In this document: positions 11,578 to 22,488 of the stretch, in pieces
Numbering within the stretch: the first letter of the stretch is position 1
How the letters are laid out: each line of letters starts with the position of its first letter
NCBI GenBank assembly: GCA_900660155.1
Contig: CABFPE010000115.1
Span: 1,358,165-1,422,164, forward strand
Source: Hofstenia miamia
Lineage: Eukaryota > Xenacoelomorpha > Acoela > Hofsteniidae
Length of the DNA stretch: 64,000 nucleotides
Direction: 5' to 3'
The notes under the pieces: model-generated
What the model saw: only the letters and a program-made list of their open reading frames with translations
Told to the model about the DNA's origin: nothing
Databases searched by the model: none
Program-made: the position numbers and the translations under genes

Positions 11578-11789
11578 ATGTCTAGCTATGCGTTGTTTGA
11601 CTCCATCGCAACATCTAACCAAAAATTAGCTGTAATTCTTGGTCAGCTACAAAGAAAAGCGATTGTTCAACAAATCCCATTGTCTCAATTATCAGATTTA
11701 CAGAATGAAATGAGCTATCTCACTCAACGGATAAAATCCGATCTCGATCACCTCAATGATTACCCAGAAACAAGTATTGGAGATTTGAA
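11578..11789 (+). CDS. Syntaxin exon 1 (Habc N-terminal helices)
   Basis: It starts at ATG 11578 and ends TTTGAA|GTAAGT with 2 nt of a split codon. The split lysine codon AA|A is completed by exon 2, which supports the junction. Confidence 0.9.
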
Positions 11790-14700
11790 GTAAGTTGCAT
11801 TTATTATTTCTAAGAGCATTTTTATTAAGTGTAGAGTGTACCAATCCTAGGCCCATTGAGCATCCTTGAATGTGAGGGGTCTGCAGCTTTAACCTGAGAT
11901 TTATATTGTGATGATGCCACTAAATGAACTTTTCCCGATTTTGTAGTTTTGCAATAACAATTGAAATTTTTGATTGCGAGATTTTAATGCGTGAGATTAA
12001 TTTTACTAGGAATATATACATCTTATGATTACAATATTCAAAGTTTATTTGATGTATAAGTTCCAACACTGGTGGTTAGACAGCAGATTTATACGTTTAG
12101 TATCGAATACTCTTGTTTGTATTTACTTAAACGTTTTTTTGTTAAAATATAGAATTGGAAATGTAGTACACATGGCTAAAATTACACAAAAAATTGCGGA
12201 AAGTTGAATTATAAAATTACATCATTTTAAGCTAGGGTATTTTATGCATTTTCCAAAAACGCTGTTACAAAATCAAGGTTTAGTATGAAGGAAAATTTTG
12301 ATGCGTACAATATATTTATTAATGTTTTCTTTCAAAAAGTTCCTCTCTGGCAACAAAAATTTTGTTAAGCAGCAAAAGAAGTCGTTACGTGGAGTGCATT
12401 GAAATTCTTTAAGGAACATGTCCCGACATACTTCAGAACTCTTCTCTGGCTGCTCTCCATTTCTTTTGTTTTGGTAGATATAAATGATAGCATACTATAT
12501 GGTAACCATTTAATTATTCACATGCACTCTTGCAAGCTGATTTGTTTTTGTGTAATGGTTAAATAAATCTGCATTACAAAATCCGTCCTTTAGAGGAGAA
12601 ATACATTATTAAGCTAAAATAATTGTAATACAAGCATTTTCAACATGAAATTAAAATAAATTTTGCAGTTTATTATGTTGTAGTTATTCGTCCATTAAAT
12701 GTTACATTTATGTTGTAATAAACATTCTAAATTGGCGAATACCTCTATAATGAGGAAGTGATTTTCGTGTGTTCCAGCAGAAAAAAAATTGTACAGCATT
12801 GCTTCAAAGAGTTACAAAAATCCCCCAGTAATCATGCAGTTGAGTTTAGAATGTCTCAAAGATCATTTTGAATGCATACCACAATTGTAAATGGGTAGAT
12901 TTTTCAACAGTAGAGCCCGCTCAGTCCAATGAAATAGTGATTTAGAATAGCCCTCAGAAACGTATACAGTAATGTTTGCAATTATTTGATGTTTAACAAA
13001 TACAAATATTTCAGAAATTTTGAACAAATCCAAGGGGATACTATATATGTTCTTCAAAAAACGCAAATATTGCTCATTATTCAAACAAATAAAATAATTT
13101 GAAAATATTTGAAACATCTGTACTAAAAGAATATTTTATGCGGTGCTTTGCAATGCTCAGTCCCTCCGCGGCAATTTACGATATGAATATTATCACCGCT
13201 TTCAGTCTCGGCCAAAAAACGAATTCTATAACTGTTCATACTGAAAAACTCTGCAGTGGTAATACAGACATGGGCTAGCTCGCGCTTTACAAGATCCTTT
13301 GTTGCAGGTACAAGTTTCGTACTACGTCAAGATAAATCTCTACAAGTCGTGCGTCCTCCAAATTTTACTTTATACCTATTCGTTCTGGAGAGCTGACATT
13401 TATATATTGCAAAAGCTGCAAAATTTCCATCTCTGGCCGAAAAGATGGATTCTTGTCAGTAATCTAAGTACTGATGAGACACTCTTGAAACTGTCTTTTC
13501 TATCGATATTGTATTGTCCTCAAGTAGATGTGATGCAACTCTAAGATCGTGTGTAGTGGGATGGAGTTGGTTATTTGCTCGTGTGTTTCTTTACTAATTC
13601 CTAAATACAACTTGGGTCATCTAAACTAATTGTTTAATCTTAAGAACACAGAAACCAAACTCACCTCTCACTTCTTTTTCATTACATATACTCAGCTGAG
13701 GAATTACTTCATAATATCAATGCAAGTGGATCCTTTTATGTTTTCCGTCATGCGTTGTAAGGCACAAGTGTTTTATTAATGCTTTTTTTGCAATACATAA
13801 AATGATCTCGACGATGTATTTGGTTCCTAAAATGCAAATATAATACCTCTGCTGACTACTCTAACTTTTTTGATACTTTTGTTACTTTTTCTTTCTGATT
13901 TTGCAAGCTTCCTCTTGAAATGGGTCAATAAAGAAGTATTATAATTTTAGAAAGGAATGTTTTCAAATTTATTTGATCAATTTATTGCTATGTTGATGTT
14001 TTATTCCGATGTTGGTGTTTTGTTCCGACCTCTATTTCTTTTAGACTGATTTTTGGATAAAATTCAAACAGAAAGCCATACTCCTACGTTGCCATAAATT
14101 ACAGTAAACTTGATTGAATGCTACTTTACTTACGATCTCGTACATTTTCTGCAACTAAAAAATGTTAGTTATTTTTTTATGGAAATGTGCTTCAAACCTC
14201 GTATCACACAAAGTTATTACATTCAATGCTCATTGCAAATATATATATCAACAGACTTTAATAACACCTAAAATTACGTTTATTTCTGTAATTCTAAAAT
14301 ATAAGTGCATAATTTTTGAGAAAATCGCATTTTACTAATAACTTAGTTCGCTATCAGTATGAATGAAGTAATTTCTTAAAAGCAATTGCTATATATAAAT
14401 ATCTTAATATTACATAGTTTCCTTTTTTATGCAATTATATCATTCTTTGCTTCAAATTTGACATTGTGTAATTAATATATTTTGGTAGTCTCTTTCTTCG
14501 GCTACGTTTAATATAGAAGATCACGATTGATTTTCATTTTAGTTACAGTAGTGAGTTTTTGGGTTTAAACAGTGTTTAAATTTGAGGTTTTTATTTAATC
14601 AAATTTCCTTTATATATTTCTAGTTTAAGTATGAATGACATTACCCCTTGTAATGAAATTATATATCATTATATTTTATTTTCGAAAATGGAGCTTAAAA

Positions 14701-17293
14701 CATTAACCACGTCCAATAAAATTGAGTTTTAGTGAGTTTTGATAGGTTCATCGTTCAATGGAGCTGTTAGCCAAAAAAACTACAGCAAATGGGGTATTGG
14801 ACTAAGCGTCATAGACGTTCAAATCCTTATTAAAAAGTACCTGGACTCTATTAATCGTAGTGTAAGCTATTTTAAAGATAATTATCCAGGTTATGGCTTT
14901 GTCCGCAACTTTATGGAACGGAATAATATGGTTTGTCCTACAGCAGGACACATAGCTCGTGCAAGTATTTCCAGGCCTGAAGACCTGATATTAATCATTC
15001 TTCATAGAGTTGCAAAAGGCTGGTAATGTGTTACCAAAAAAGTAAAAAAGTGATAGTGAAACGTTTTACAAGATGAGTTGAGCTTGTGCGAGAACATTCT
15101 AAGTCCAACATCTCATTAATGGTGTGTGGCAATGCAGTTGGTGATTTGCTCCCTCCATTTGTTTGCTATAAATCTAAGAATTTGTATGAAGGCTGGACTC
15201 AAGGTGGACCCACTGGAACGCATTACGCAACAACAAATTCTGGGTGGTTTGAGATGGATACATTTTTAAATTGGTTTTCGAATGTATTTATACGAGTAAA
15301 GTGTGACAATGGCCAGAAATGGATCGGAGATAATTTATCTAGTCATTTTAATGCAGAAGTAATAAGAGTTGCTAAAGAAAACAACATCTGTTTTTGTACT
15401 CTTCCTCCAAATTCAACACATCTTATGCAGCCGCTTGATGTGGCTGTGTTTAAATCTTTTAAAATGCATTGGCGTGAAATTTTAAGCAATTACAGAAAAG
15501 AAACGAGACAAAAAGGACCAATACAAAAAACTTCATTTCCGATTTTACTTAGTCAAAAATTTGATATGTGCTTTTCGTGCTTGTGGGCTAGAGCCTCGAA
15601 ACCATGAAGAGCCTATAAATCGACTGCCTGGAGAAAGTTCACACCATAATAATGGTCTAAGACTAGATGAATGCCTCATAGAAATTTTTAAAGACAATCG
15701 AAAATCGACTAAAATTTGTAGTAGAGGTCGGAGTGCAAAAACTCGTAGTTCCGGGCAGAGCACTAGAAGAGACAGATATTCCATCTACTTCATCAAGTTC
15801 ACATAATGTACCAAAACGGGGAAGAGGTAGACCTCCAAAACAGGACGAACCAGCGTCTTCTTCCGAAGAAGAAGAGGACATTTGCATTGGCTTTCGAAAT
15901 ATCAAGGCGCTAACTAGATTGAATGTGTATCTTGTTTCCATTGGTTCTGTGGAGTGTGTAATAATGTCAGTAATGACCCTTATTATAAGTGTAATAATTG
16001 CAAAGAATGATGGTATTATATTTGAGTCAAATTTTTATCCAAGTTAAGTATACATGCAGCATTCCGAATTACCCCATTTTTTACAAAATTTATATGGTTT
16101 CATGTAATTTCAAATATCCAATTTATTTATAAGGCTTTTCGTACTGAAATTTGTTTACATATAAAGGACATTATGTTTGCGGTTTATGAGTAAACCTGTG
16201 TTTAAGATGTTTTTCTTTTCCTGTTAATTAATAAAAATGTATGAAAACCCGTTCCGAATTACTCCAGTTTACGGTATATAATGTCAGGTTCGTAGTAAAT
16301 ATTGATCTGTTCTTTTTAACAGATCGATAACGCGTTACAAAGAATTGATATAAGTAAAAGTTACAAAGTTTTTGTTTTTATTGAAATGCAGCAAGGCCAG
16401 TCACCATACCTCATGGATGCTCCACGTTCTGGTCGGCCGTGTTCTACCACCAATGCCAACAATGTTCAGCTTTTTCAAAGCATCATTAAGAAAGAACCAA
16501 GGCAATCAGTGCTTTGCATTTCAGTGTAGACTGGACTAAACAGAGATACGATTAGGCAAACCTTAACTCAACAACTTGGCCGCAAAAAAACTTTCTTCGA
16601 TGTTGGTCCCATATGTTTTGCAACCAGTTAACAAATGCGACCGCATATTGTGCGCTGAATTCATCAACACTCTATTTGCTTGCAACAATATTAAAGATTT
16701 GATGCATAAACTGGCAGTTCAGGACGAGACTTGGGTTTTATTGACAACAATCATACAAAACAAGAAAAAATGACCTGGGTTGCTCCATCAGCACCACACC
16801 TGTGTATCATTCGGCTATTTCTGATGAACAAAAAAAACAAGGCTGATTGTTGCATTCACGGGTGATGGAAAGATTGCCATTTCAGCTAAGAATTCAGGTG
16901 AAACCATTACAGCAGAGTCGTACGTTGAATTTGTGCGGAAGGTTGGAAAAATTGTGCACACTTCGATCCCCAACTAGTTTGGAAGAATTTTGGTGAATGT
17001 AAGACAATGCACGTCCCCATAGTGCTCAGTCCACAAACGCTTTTTTCAACAACGAGGTGTGAGAATAATCAAACAGTCGCCGCCCTGCAATCCTGACCTA
17101 AAACTCTGGAATCATTGGATTTTTAAACTGTACGAACATCTTCGTCTATTTGTTTTTACGAATGAAGAAGAGATGGTAAATGAATCATTGCGGTGTTTCC
17201 GCCAACTTCCCAATGATCATTTCCAGAAAGAGTTGCTAGCATTGAATGAACATTGTGATTACTGAGTTATTCTAAAGACTTTATTATCACACC

Positions 17294-17328
<35 letters not shown>

Positions 17329-19794
17329 ATTTTAATATACTTTTGGTCAATTTAGCCTATATCAGCAATTATTAAGGTTGGATAGATCACATACGAGCCC
17401 CATGACCTAGTCGAAGGAAGATTGATTGAAATCCAGTTTGTACCCATTACTAGCTATATCCAAAGTTTTTAAGTAATAACCACTCTTTCCTTGTTTTGTT
17501 GTGTCAGCAGTCAGTTTCCATCAATTCACTTAAGTAAAGACACCTGGGATTTCGATTGTCCTGTGAGGCAACGAGCCCCCCTCTCAAACATTGTTTACTT
17601 CGTCTATTTGAATGTAGCTTATCCCATTAATCGCCTTCTTGATTTTTTATTTTGATTTTGAACATTACATCTTAGTACAGGGTTTTTCTTGGCTAAATAT
17701 GGTATTAGTTTTTCTTTAAATGTGTTTCCACTATCGACGTTTTAGCAGATTTTAGTGGAAAATGCATTTATTTGTATTCACATTTTTTATCATTTGATGA
17801 GAATCGATAGTGGAAATCATTTCCTAACTCCAATGATATTTTGTTCGACAGTGGGATAATTAGCAACATTTTTTCAATGATTGGTGAGTTTTGGAATGTT
17901 CACAATATTTGCATATTTTGAAGTTGAAATATTTTAACTTCAATAATTTTAATCGGCGTTTATGAATACGTTCCTAACTTCAACTAAGCAATATTTTCAA
18001 GAAGCTATCGTTCCAACTATCGACTTTTTATCAGATGATAAAAATGCAGATAGAGTGTTCAGATTTACACTATCGACTTTTATCAACGATTGATAATAGT
18101 CGATAGTGGGAACACATCTTAAGAAAGTTTGAATTATATTGGTAGCAATAAAAACCCTGGTAACTTGCAAGCAGAGCGTGTTCACATTATTTTTATTGAT
18201 CCTTGAATTTTTGCCTGCTTACCTTTTTTGTGTGAGTGTTATTGAGTATATTTTGTAACACGATTTAATATACATGTATGTAGTGGTCTGTAATCAAATG
18301 GAGCCATGTACATCTGGCAGGTAACGTACATATTTCATGCTTTTTATGAATAACCGCCCAGTCTTCTTATGTATGTGCACAATAAAATTGGGCTGGGTTT
18401 CGGCCGAAATCTCATGGGCTTGATAGTTTGTACTAAAAATTTTAGCTGGAGGCCTTGCACTAATTTAAAAGGGAGTTGAGTCAAGCAAACATTATCCTTT
18501 CAAGTGTCTCTGAATACCAGTGTTTCTTCGCCTTCTAGTATTCATTGCAGCCGCTGTATTCGTCGCTAATACTGATTTTTGTCCCGTTTTAATTAACATA
18601 CAACCTTTACATTATCATAGAAGCTCTGAATGCAATATTTTAACATTTATAGATACTCTGATTAGTATAGGTGCATTATGGATGATTGTGCTGTATAAAA
18701 CCGGGTTTAAAATGATAGATTAACTATAAATTTTGAGAAATTCTGGCTCCCAATGACATGTTTTCTATCAACGTTTGTCTAAATTCAACGCCCTTAATCC
18801 TAAAATTCCTAATGTTCTTTGCTTTGTAGCAAGTGCTGCACCTGAAAATAATCAACTTCTAGAGGCCAAATTAGTAATACTTTCAGCTATAATTGGCATT
18901 AAGAGTAATTCTAAGTATCACTTTTCTTAAAATAGCGCGTTTTTGTTTTGTTTGTAGCCAAACTTTCTCGTTTTAACCCTTCAGCTAAAAGTTTTCCATC
19001 GTTTTTAAACTGAATTATAAATATTTCTACTAAAAATTAATGCGTAAAAAGCGCTTGCTATTGGTTTTTTTGCTATATTTTACCAACTTCTAAATTTGAG
19101 AGTTGTCTCTTAGACTTAAAAAACGGAAACTGCGCGATGAATTTCTGGAAAATATTGTAAAATATCAAAAACTACTTCTTGATGTTAAAGGTGATATGAA
19201 GCTACAAGGCAAAGAGAAGAGTCAGTCATTCGATGTTCATAATATTCCTTCCGAATCGTATGATGACACCATTCAAAATTCCCATCCACTAAATCAAGAG
19301 GTTTATTTCTACTTATTTTTCGAGATAGTGTAAATTTTTTATAATTTTTTTAATTTCAATATATTTAATTTGAGGATAAGGAATATCGTGGAAGATTGTG
19401 CGAAAAATATTCGTAGCCTCTTGAATTGCTATTTATATATTCTAAATTTTTCTTTTATTCTGAATATGCACTTTAGGCAACTCTGCAGGATAAAATGCAC
19501 TTGGAAGAACTTCAACAACGACAGAATGCATTTGAAAAGCTCGAGGGGGACATTGTTGAGTTGAATGAGATTTTTCAAACAATATCTGCAAGCGTTCTCG
19601 ACCAAGGCACCATAATTGATGGTGTCGAGGAGAATATTGAGCAGGCTGTGTATCACACTGAAAAAGCTAACACAGAATTGAGAAGTGCTGTGGTGCACAA
19701 ATCTGGTGCGATGAGGAAAAAAATTTATATAGTGATCATCATCGTTGCCGCGATTCTCATATTTATTTTAATTCTCAAGTTCTTATTTGGCTAG
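11578..19794 (+). CDS. Qa-SNARE syntaxin, STX7/STX12-like (three exons)
   Basis: Joining 11578-11789, 19114-19300 and 19477-19794 gives 238 codons with consistent phases and GT-AG borders. The product is a tail-anchored endosomal-type syntaxin that would form four-helix SNARE bundles for membrane fusion. Exons 1-2 encode the N-terminal Habc-like helices; the segment RKLRDEFLENIVKYQ matches the STX7/12 third helix. Exon 3 encodes the t-SNARE coiled coil at about 150-210 (DIVELNEIFQ then VLDQGTIIDGVEENI), with the zero-layer glutamine at residue 176. A hydrophobic anchor spans about 216-237 (IYIVIIIVAAILIFILIL) with a two-to-five-residue lumenal tail. STX7 is about 261 aa, so the length is near normal. 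Intron 1 is 7,324 bp and full of transposon fossils; intron 2 is 176 bp. STX7 versus STX12 cannot be decided from this sequence. Confidence 0.92.
11790..13280. other. Syntaxin intron 1, first part: no feature recognised
   Basis: This is AT-rich intronic DNA. Open frames at 12025-12207 and 12863-13117 have no family resemblance. Confidence 0.35.
13290..13550 (+). pseudogene. LINE C-terminal fragment
   Basis: The frame reads VKINLYKSCVLQILLYTYSF and WRADIYILQKLQNF, matching the region after the reverse transcriptase in non-LTR retrotransposons (typically LYKSCVLSILLYG...W). No catalytic domain precedes it, so it is a truncated copy in syntaxin intron 1. Confidence 0.6.
14102..16274 (+). mobile_element. 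Decayed pogo/Tigger element
   Basis: Possible ends are CAGTAAACTTGATTGAATGC after TA at 14100-14101 and the complement of CCGTAAACTGGAGTAATTCG before TA at 16275-16276. The fossil transposase inside sets the family; the boundaries are tentative. Confidence 0.5.
14739..16047 (+). pseudogene. pogo/Tigger (DDE_1) transposase fossil
   Basis: The first block has the Tc5-type helix-turn-helix region (WGIGLSVIDVQILIKKYLDS, then YFKDNYPGYGFVRNF). The second (15086-15540) has the DDE_1 core: GNAVGDLLPPFVCYKSKNLY, GWFEMDTFLNWF, the catalytic-site block GDNLSSHFNAEV and the signature LPPNSTHLMQPLDVAVFKSF. A third, frame-shifted part gives CGLEPRN and an RGRPPKQDE acidic linker with a degenerate cysteine cluster. 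Stops near 15024 and 15060 and shifts near 15540 and 15730 show it is inactive. It sits in syntaxin intron 1 in the sense orientation. Confidence 0.75.
16380..17268 (+). pseudogene. Mariner-like transposase fossil
   Basis: Broken frames give DAPRSGRPCSTTNANNV (helix-turn-helix linker), the DDE block VQDETWV near 16720, a second block DNARPHSAQSTNAF near 17005 in another frame, and PDLKLWNHWIFKLYEHLRLF near 17095, where families usually read SPDLNLWD. The C-terminus NEHCDY ends at 17265. Several stops and shifts make it dead. A (TA)n run follows directly. Confidence 0.75.
17295..17326. repeat. (TA)n microsatellite
   Basis: An uninterrupted TA run of about 32 bp lies just after the mariner fossil. 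Confidence 0.85.
17714..18123. mobile_element. 410-bp MITE with CTATCGAC subterminal repeats
   Basis: The left end CTTTAAATGTGTTTCCACTA continues to CTATCGAC, and the right end is its near-perfect complement at 18099-18123. CTATCGAC or its complement occurs five times in all (about 17731, 17806, 18015, 18069 and 18099). It has no coding capacity and lies in syntaxin intron 1. Confidence 0.6.
18124..19113. other. Syntaxin intron 1, last part: nothing assigned
   Basis: A 67-codon frame at 18520-18723 begins with a hydrophobic, signal-like run but has no supporting splice or family evidence. Confidence 0.35.
19114..19300 (+). CDS. Syntaxin exon 2 (end of Habc and linker)
   Basis: The acceptor is TCTCTTAG at 19106-19113 and the donor is GAG|GTTTAT at 19301. 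It encodes the third Habc helix and an acidic linker. The 399 nt of exons 1+2 are divisible by three. Confidence 0.9.
19477..19794 (+). CDS. Syntaxin exon 3 (t-SNARE domain and transmembrane anchor)
   Basis: The acceptor is CTTTAG at 19471-19476. It opens ATLQDKMHLEELQQRQ in phase 0 and ends at TAG 19792-19794. It holds the SNARE motif and the C-terminal membrane anchor. Confidence 0.93.
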   Translation, partial: ATLQDKMHLEELQQRQNAFEKLEGDIVELNEIFQTISASVLDQGTIIDGVEENIEQAVYHTEKANTELRSAVVHKSGAMRKKIYIVIIIVAAILIFILILKFLFG

Positions 19795-19799
19795 GTGGT

Positions 19800-20548
19800 G
19801 TTAAATAATGGAGCTGTAGCAATATCATGAACTATGTAATTATTTTGTTAACTTTAAGTTACTGCAATTGAAATCTGCATGGATTCTTTGATTGCTTTCG
19901 ATACCGTAATTCTAGTTTTATTAAGATGATATTTCTTTCCTTACTGATTCTTATAAGAATTACGGCTTCGATTTTCAATTCACAATCTTTGTAAATAGAT
20001 TAGTAATTTATTTGATTTAGTATTAAATATATTTGATATGGATCGATTTTTTCAAGTACATTTTTAATAAAATGCTGAGTTATCGTATTGCATGAGTTAT
20101 TTCACAATTTGATACAATGCTTTAACACAGGCGCATATTGAATTTGGTTGATTAGCACAAGTATTTATATATGACTTGATTTTGCATGGTCAGCAAGGAC
20201 GTATTAAGTTTAGCTGTTTTAAAAATTAGGTCCTGAATTTTTATTAATAGACATTTTACTTAAGATATTGCTGTGTCAGCAATAATTGGTTTACTTCCAA
20301 TACAAGAACGTTAACGAATCATATTTAAAAGTTATTGGATAGTGCGTGGTGTAATAATATGGCATTAAGTACATTAAATAAAATATCTGTACATTCGAAT
20401 GTGTAAATACCATTCGAGAACGTTGAGCTAATAAGCGAAATTTTGCGCTCTTCAAGTTTTATAATGCAATTGGCAGCCAAGCTCGTCTATAGTAATATAC
20501 AATTCTAAGCTTTCTTATTTTTTCTAGGTAACAGTATGATTATTATTA

Positions 20549-20579
<31 letters not shown>

Positions 20580-20660
20580 TATTAATTATTCGATTATTCT
20601 AATAATGAAAATTAATTAGTGTAATTCCGGACCAACACTGCAAATGGGTTGGGTCACATT
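19800..20660. other. Syntaxin 3' flank with an (ATT)n run
   Basis: It holds the 3' UTR and its AATAAA (20066). An ATT trinucleotide run spans about 20537-20590. No other feature is seen. Confidence 0.5.
20066..20071 (+). terminator. Candidate poly(A) signal of the syntaxin gene
   Basis: AATAAA lies 272 nt after the syntaxin stop codon. It is the first consensus hexamer I noticed downstream. Confidence 0.4.
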
Positions 20661-20663
20661 TGG

Positions 20664-21293
20664 ACTAGGGCGAGTACCCGACTCGCTTCGAAAATTTAGC
20701 CAGATCGATTTGACTCGACTTGTGTTAATTTCATATTGAAAAGCGTTAACAATTGCCTTGTGGGTACAACACTGAGTGAAATGTCCCACTAACAATTTCC
20801 ACAGCACCAAATTTGTCTTTAGTCAACGCTTTAGTTCACATAATTTTAGAGTATCCTTTTTGATCACTTCCCTAGCATCAAAATCCTTGAATTGATTAAG
20901 ATTACGTTGGCAGCACAAAATTTAGATTGAAATCCTTCTAAAATTTTAACAAATAATTTCACTTTGTAGTCATTATTAAAAGTTATGTTAATACCGCATT
21001 AGCACAGGCGTTACTTTATAGTTGGTAAACAAAATTTTGTCTTTTATTTACGTTTTAATAAGATCAGCAATAGTTGTTTAATGGTGTATCTATATACTAT
21101 AATTACTCATTTTGGCCCGTCCCAAACGTAACTGCTTTATTTCATTGCAAGTTACCAATTATGATATTGATAGGCTTATTGTGCCTAAGCAAGACATGAG
21201 CTACGACATTCGAGACCCGAACCGAGCCAAATTATTTTAAAACACTGACACGATTCCACCCGAAGCAAATATATCTCGACTTGCAGACCCTAG
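20664..21293. repeat. Possible transposon with ACTAGGG ends
   Basis: The left end ACTAGGGCGAGTACCCGACT is roughly mirrored by a right end whose complement reads ACTAGGGTCTGCAAGTCGAG. Both ends stand out by higher GC. No coding sequence or clear target duplication is visible. Confidence 0.35.
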
Positions 21294-22304
21294 TTTGAAT
21301 GCAATTGATTTGGTTCCAATTTTTAAGCAGGACTAATGGATAGGGTTGGATTAAGTTTTAAATAAAACAGTGCTTGTCAGTTGATTATGATTATATTTAT
21401 AGCAGGTTATTGTTCAAGAATAATTATATTTTCTCAGAATATCTGGGATTTTATGCAGTCTTAGAAAACATATCTGTATTTTATTAGTACATCTGATAAG
21501 GATGGCCCAAATCAAAGGAATTCGCATTGAAACTTTTACACTGATTGTTGGGTCGCATTGCGTTGGTTACGATTTTAATAGCTTCTATGAGAATTGGCCT
21601 GGATTTGTTTTTGATTGAAGTTGCTGAGTTTGAGCTGGTCTTTAAAAGATGATTCTCTTGCGGTACCGTTTCAGACAAAATTCGCGGATGTTTTCAGCTG
21701 ATATTTCAAATAAATATGAGTGGTTGGTTGTTATAAGCGGGGATTGCCTTTTAAAATTGCGAATTTGTGAAATGCAATTACGATGATGAAAGAGGCATTA
21801 ATGTTTTACGAAATGATCTGAAATATGACTGCATATGCTTGTTGATACTCTGATTAATGAAAATTCGTGCTTGTTAATTAAACTGAGTGAAAGTTAATAT
21901 AAATGAATAAATATTCTTTCAATAATGGATACAATAATATGCTTGAAAAATGTTTTAATATATATACTCAGCAATTTGTATGTTGCTGGGTTCGTTTTTT
22001 AATACGCAAACGACAGTTAGTAGAATGCTGTAGTGAATTCCTTTAATTCAAATTTCCTTAGAAATTTGTGTTGCCTGGTGTTTTTCTATTTTTAGACTCA
22101 TTAACTCATTAAACAAGACACACTGCCACTGTATGCAATCACTAACCATCCAGTTTGCCTAATTAATTTGTTTTTTGCAATGAAATTCTTTTTATTAGTT
22201 TTGAATCGCAAAAAAGTTTTATTAAAACCTAAACCGATACCTCGTATTATTTTGTATTCCATATAATATAGTGTTGCATTCAAAAAGAGACTTATTTAGT
22301 TGTT
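21294..22304. other. No gene seen before the C7orf25-like gene
   Basis: This is AT-rich DNA with no recognised coding sequence or TATA-type promoter. The acceptor at 22316 implies that transcription starts upstream. Confidence 0.35.
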
Positions 22305-22320
22305 TATACTTTTTAGTTTA
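22305..22320 (+). promoter_or_regulatory. 3' splice acceptor 4 nt before the C7orf25-like ATG
   Basis: A T-rich tract ends TACTTTTTAG at 22316, leaving only TTTA before the ATG. A 4-nt leader is too short for a normal 5' UTR on its own, so this suits a spliced-leader or UTR-intron acceptor. Confidence 0.55.
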
Positions 22321-22488
22321 ATGGATGAGGATGACGAATTTATTCGCAAAAAAGCTCATGAACGAATTGAAAATGCGCATCGACTCGTAAAAGAGGCTTT
22401 AGGCCTTAAAGATGCGTATGGAGCGGAGTTGAATGGTTGTAAAAAACTTGCACGCCGCATTCAGGCGGAAATATCCTTCCTTGAAAAG
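22321..22488 (+). CDS. C7orf25: C7orf25-like exon 1
   Basis: It encodes 56 residues including AHERIENAHRLVKEA and RRIQAEISFLEK, which match the human N-terminus. The frame reaches TAA at 22495-22497, directly before GTAATG. A GC donor (AAG|GCACGC) at 22489 keeps the frame but is not proven. Confidence 0.8.

Noticed and set aside
18520-18723. 67-codon frame with a signal-peptide-like start
   Set aside because: It is inside syntaxin intron 1, has no family match and no splice support.
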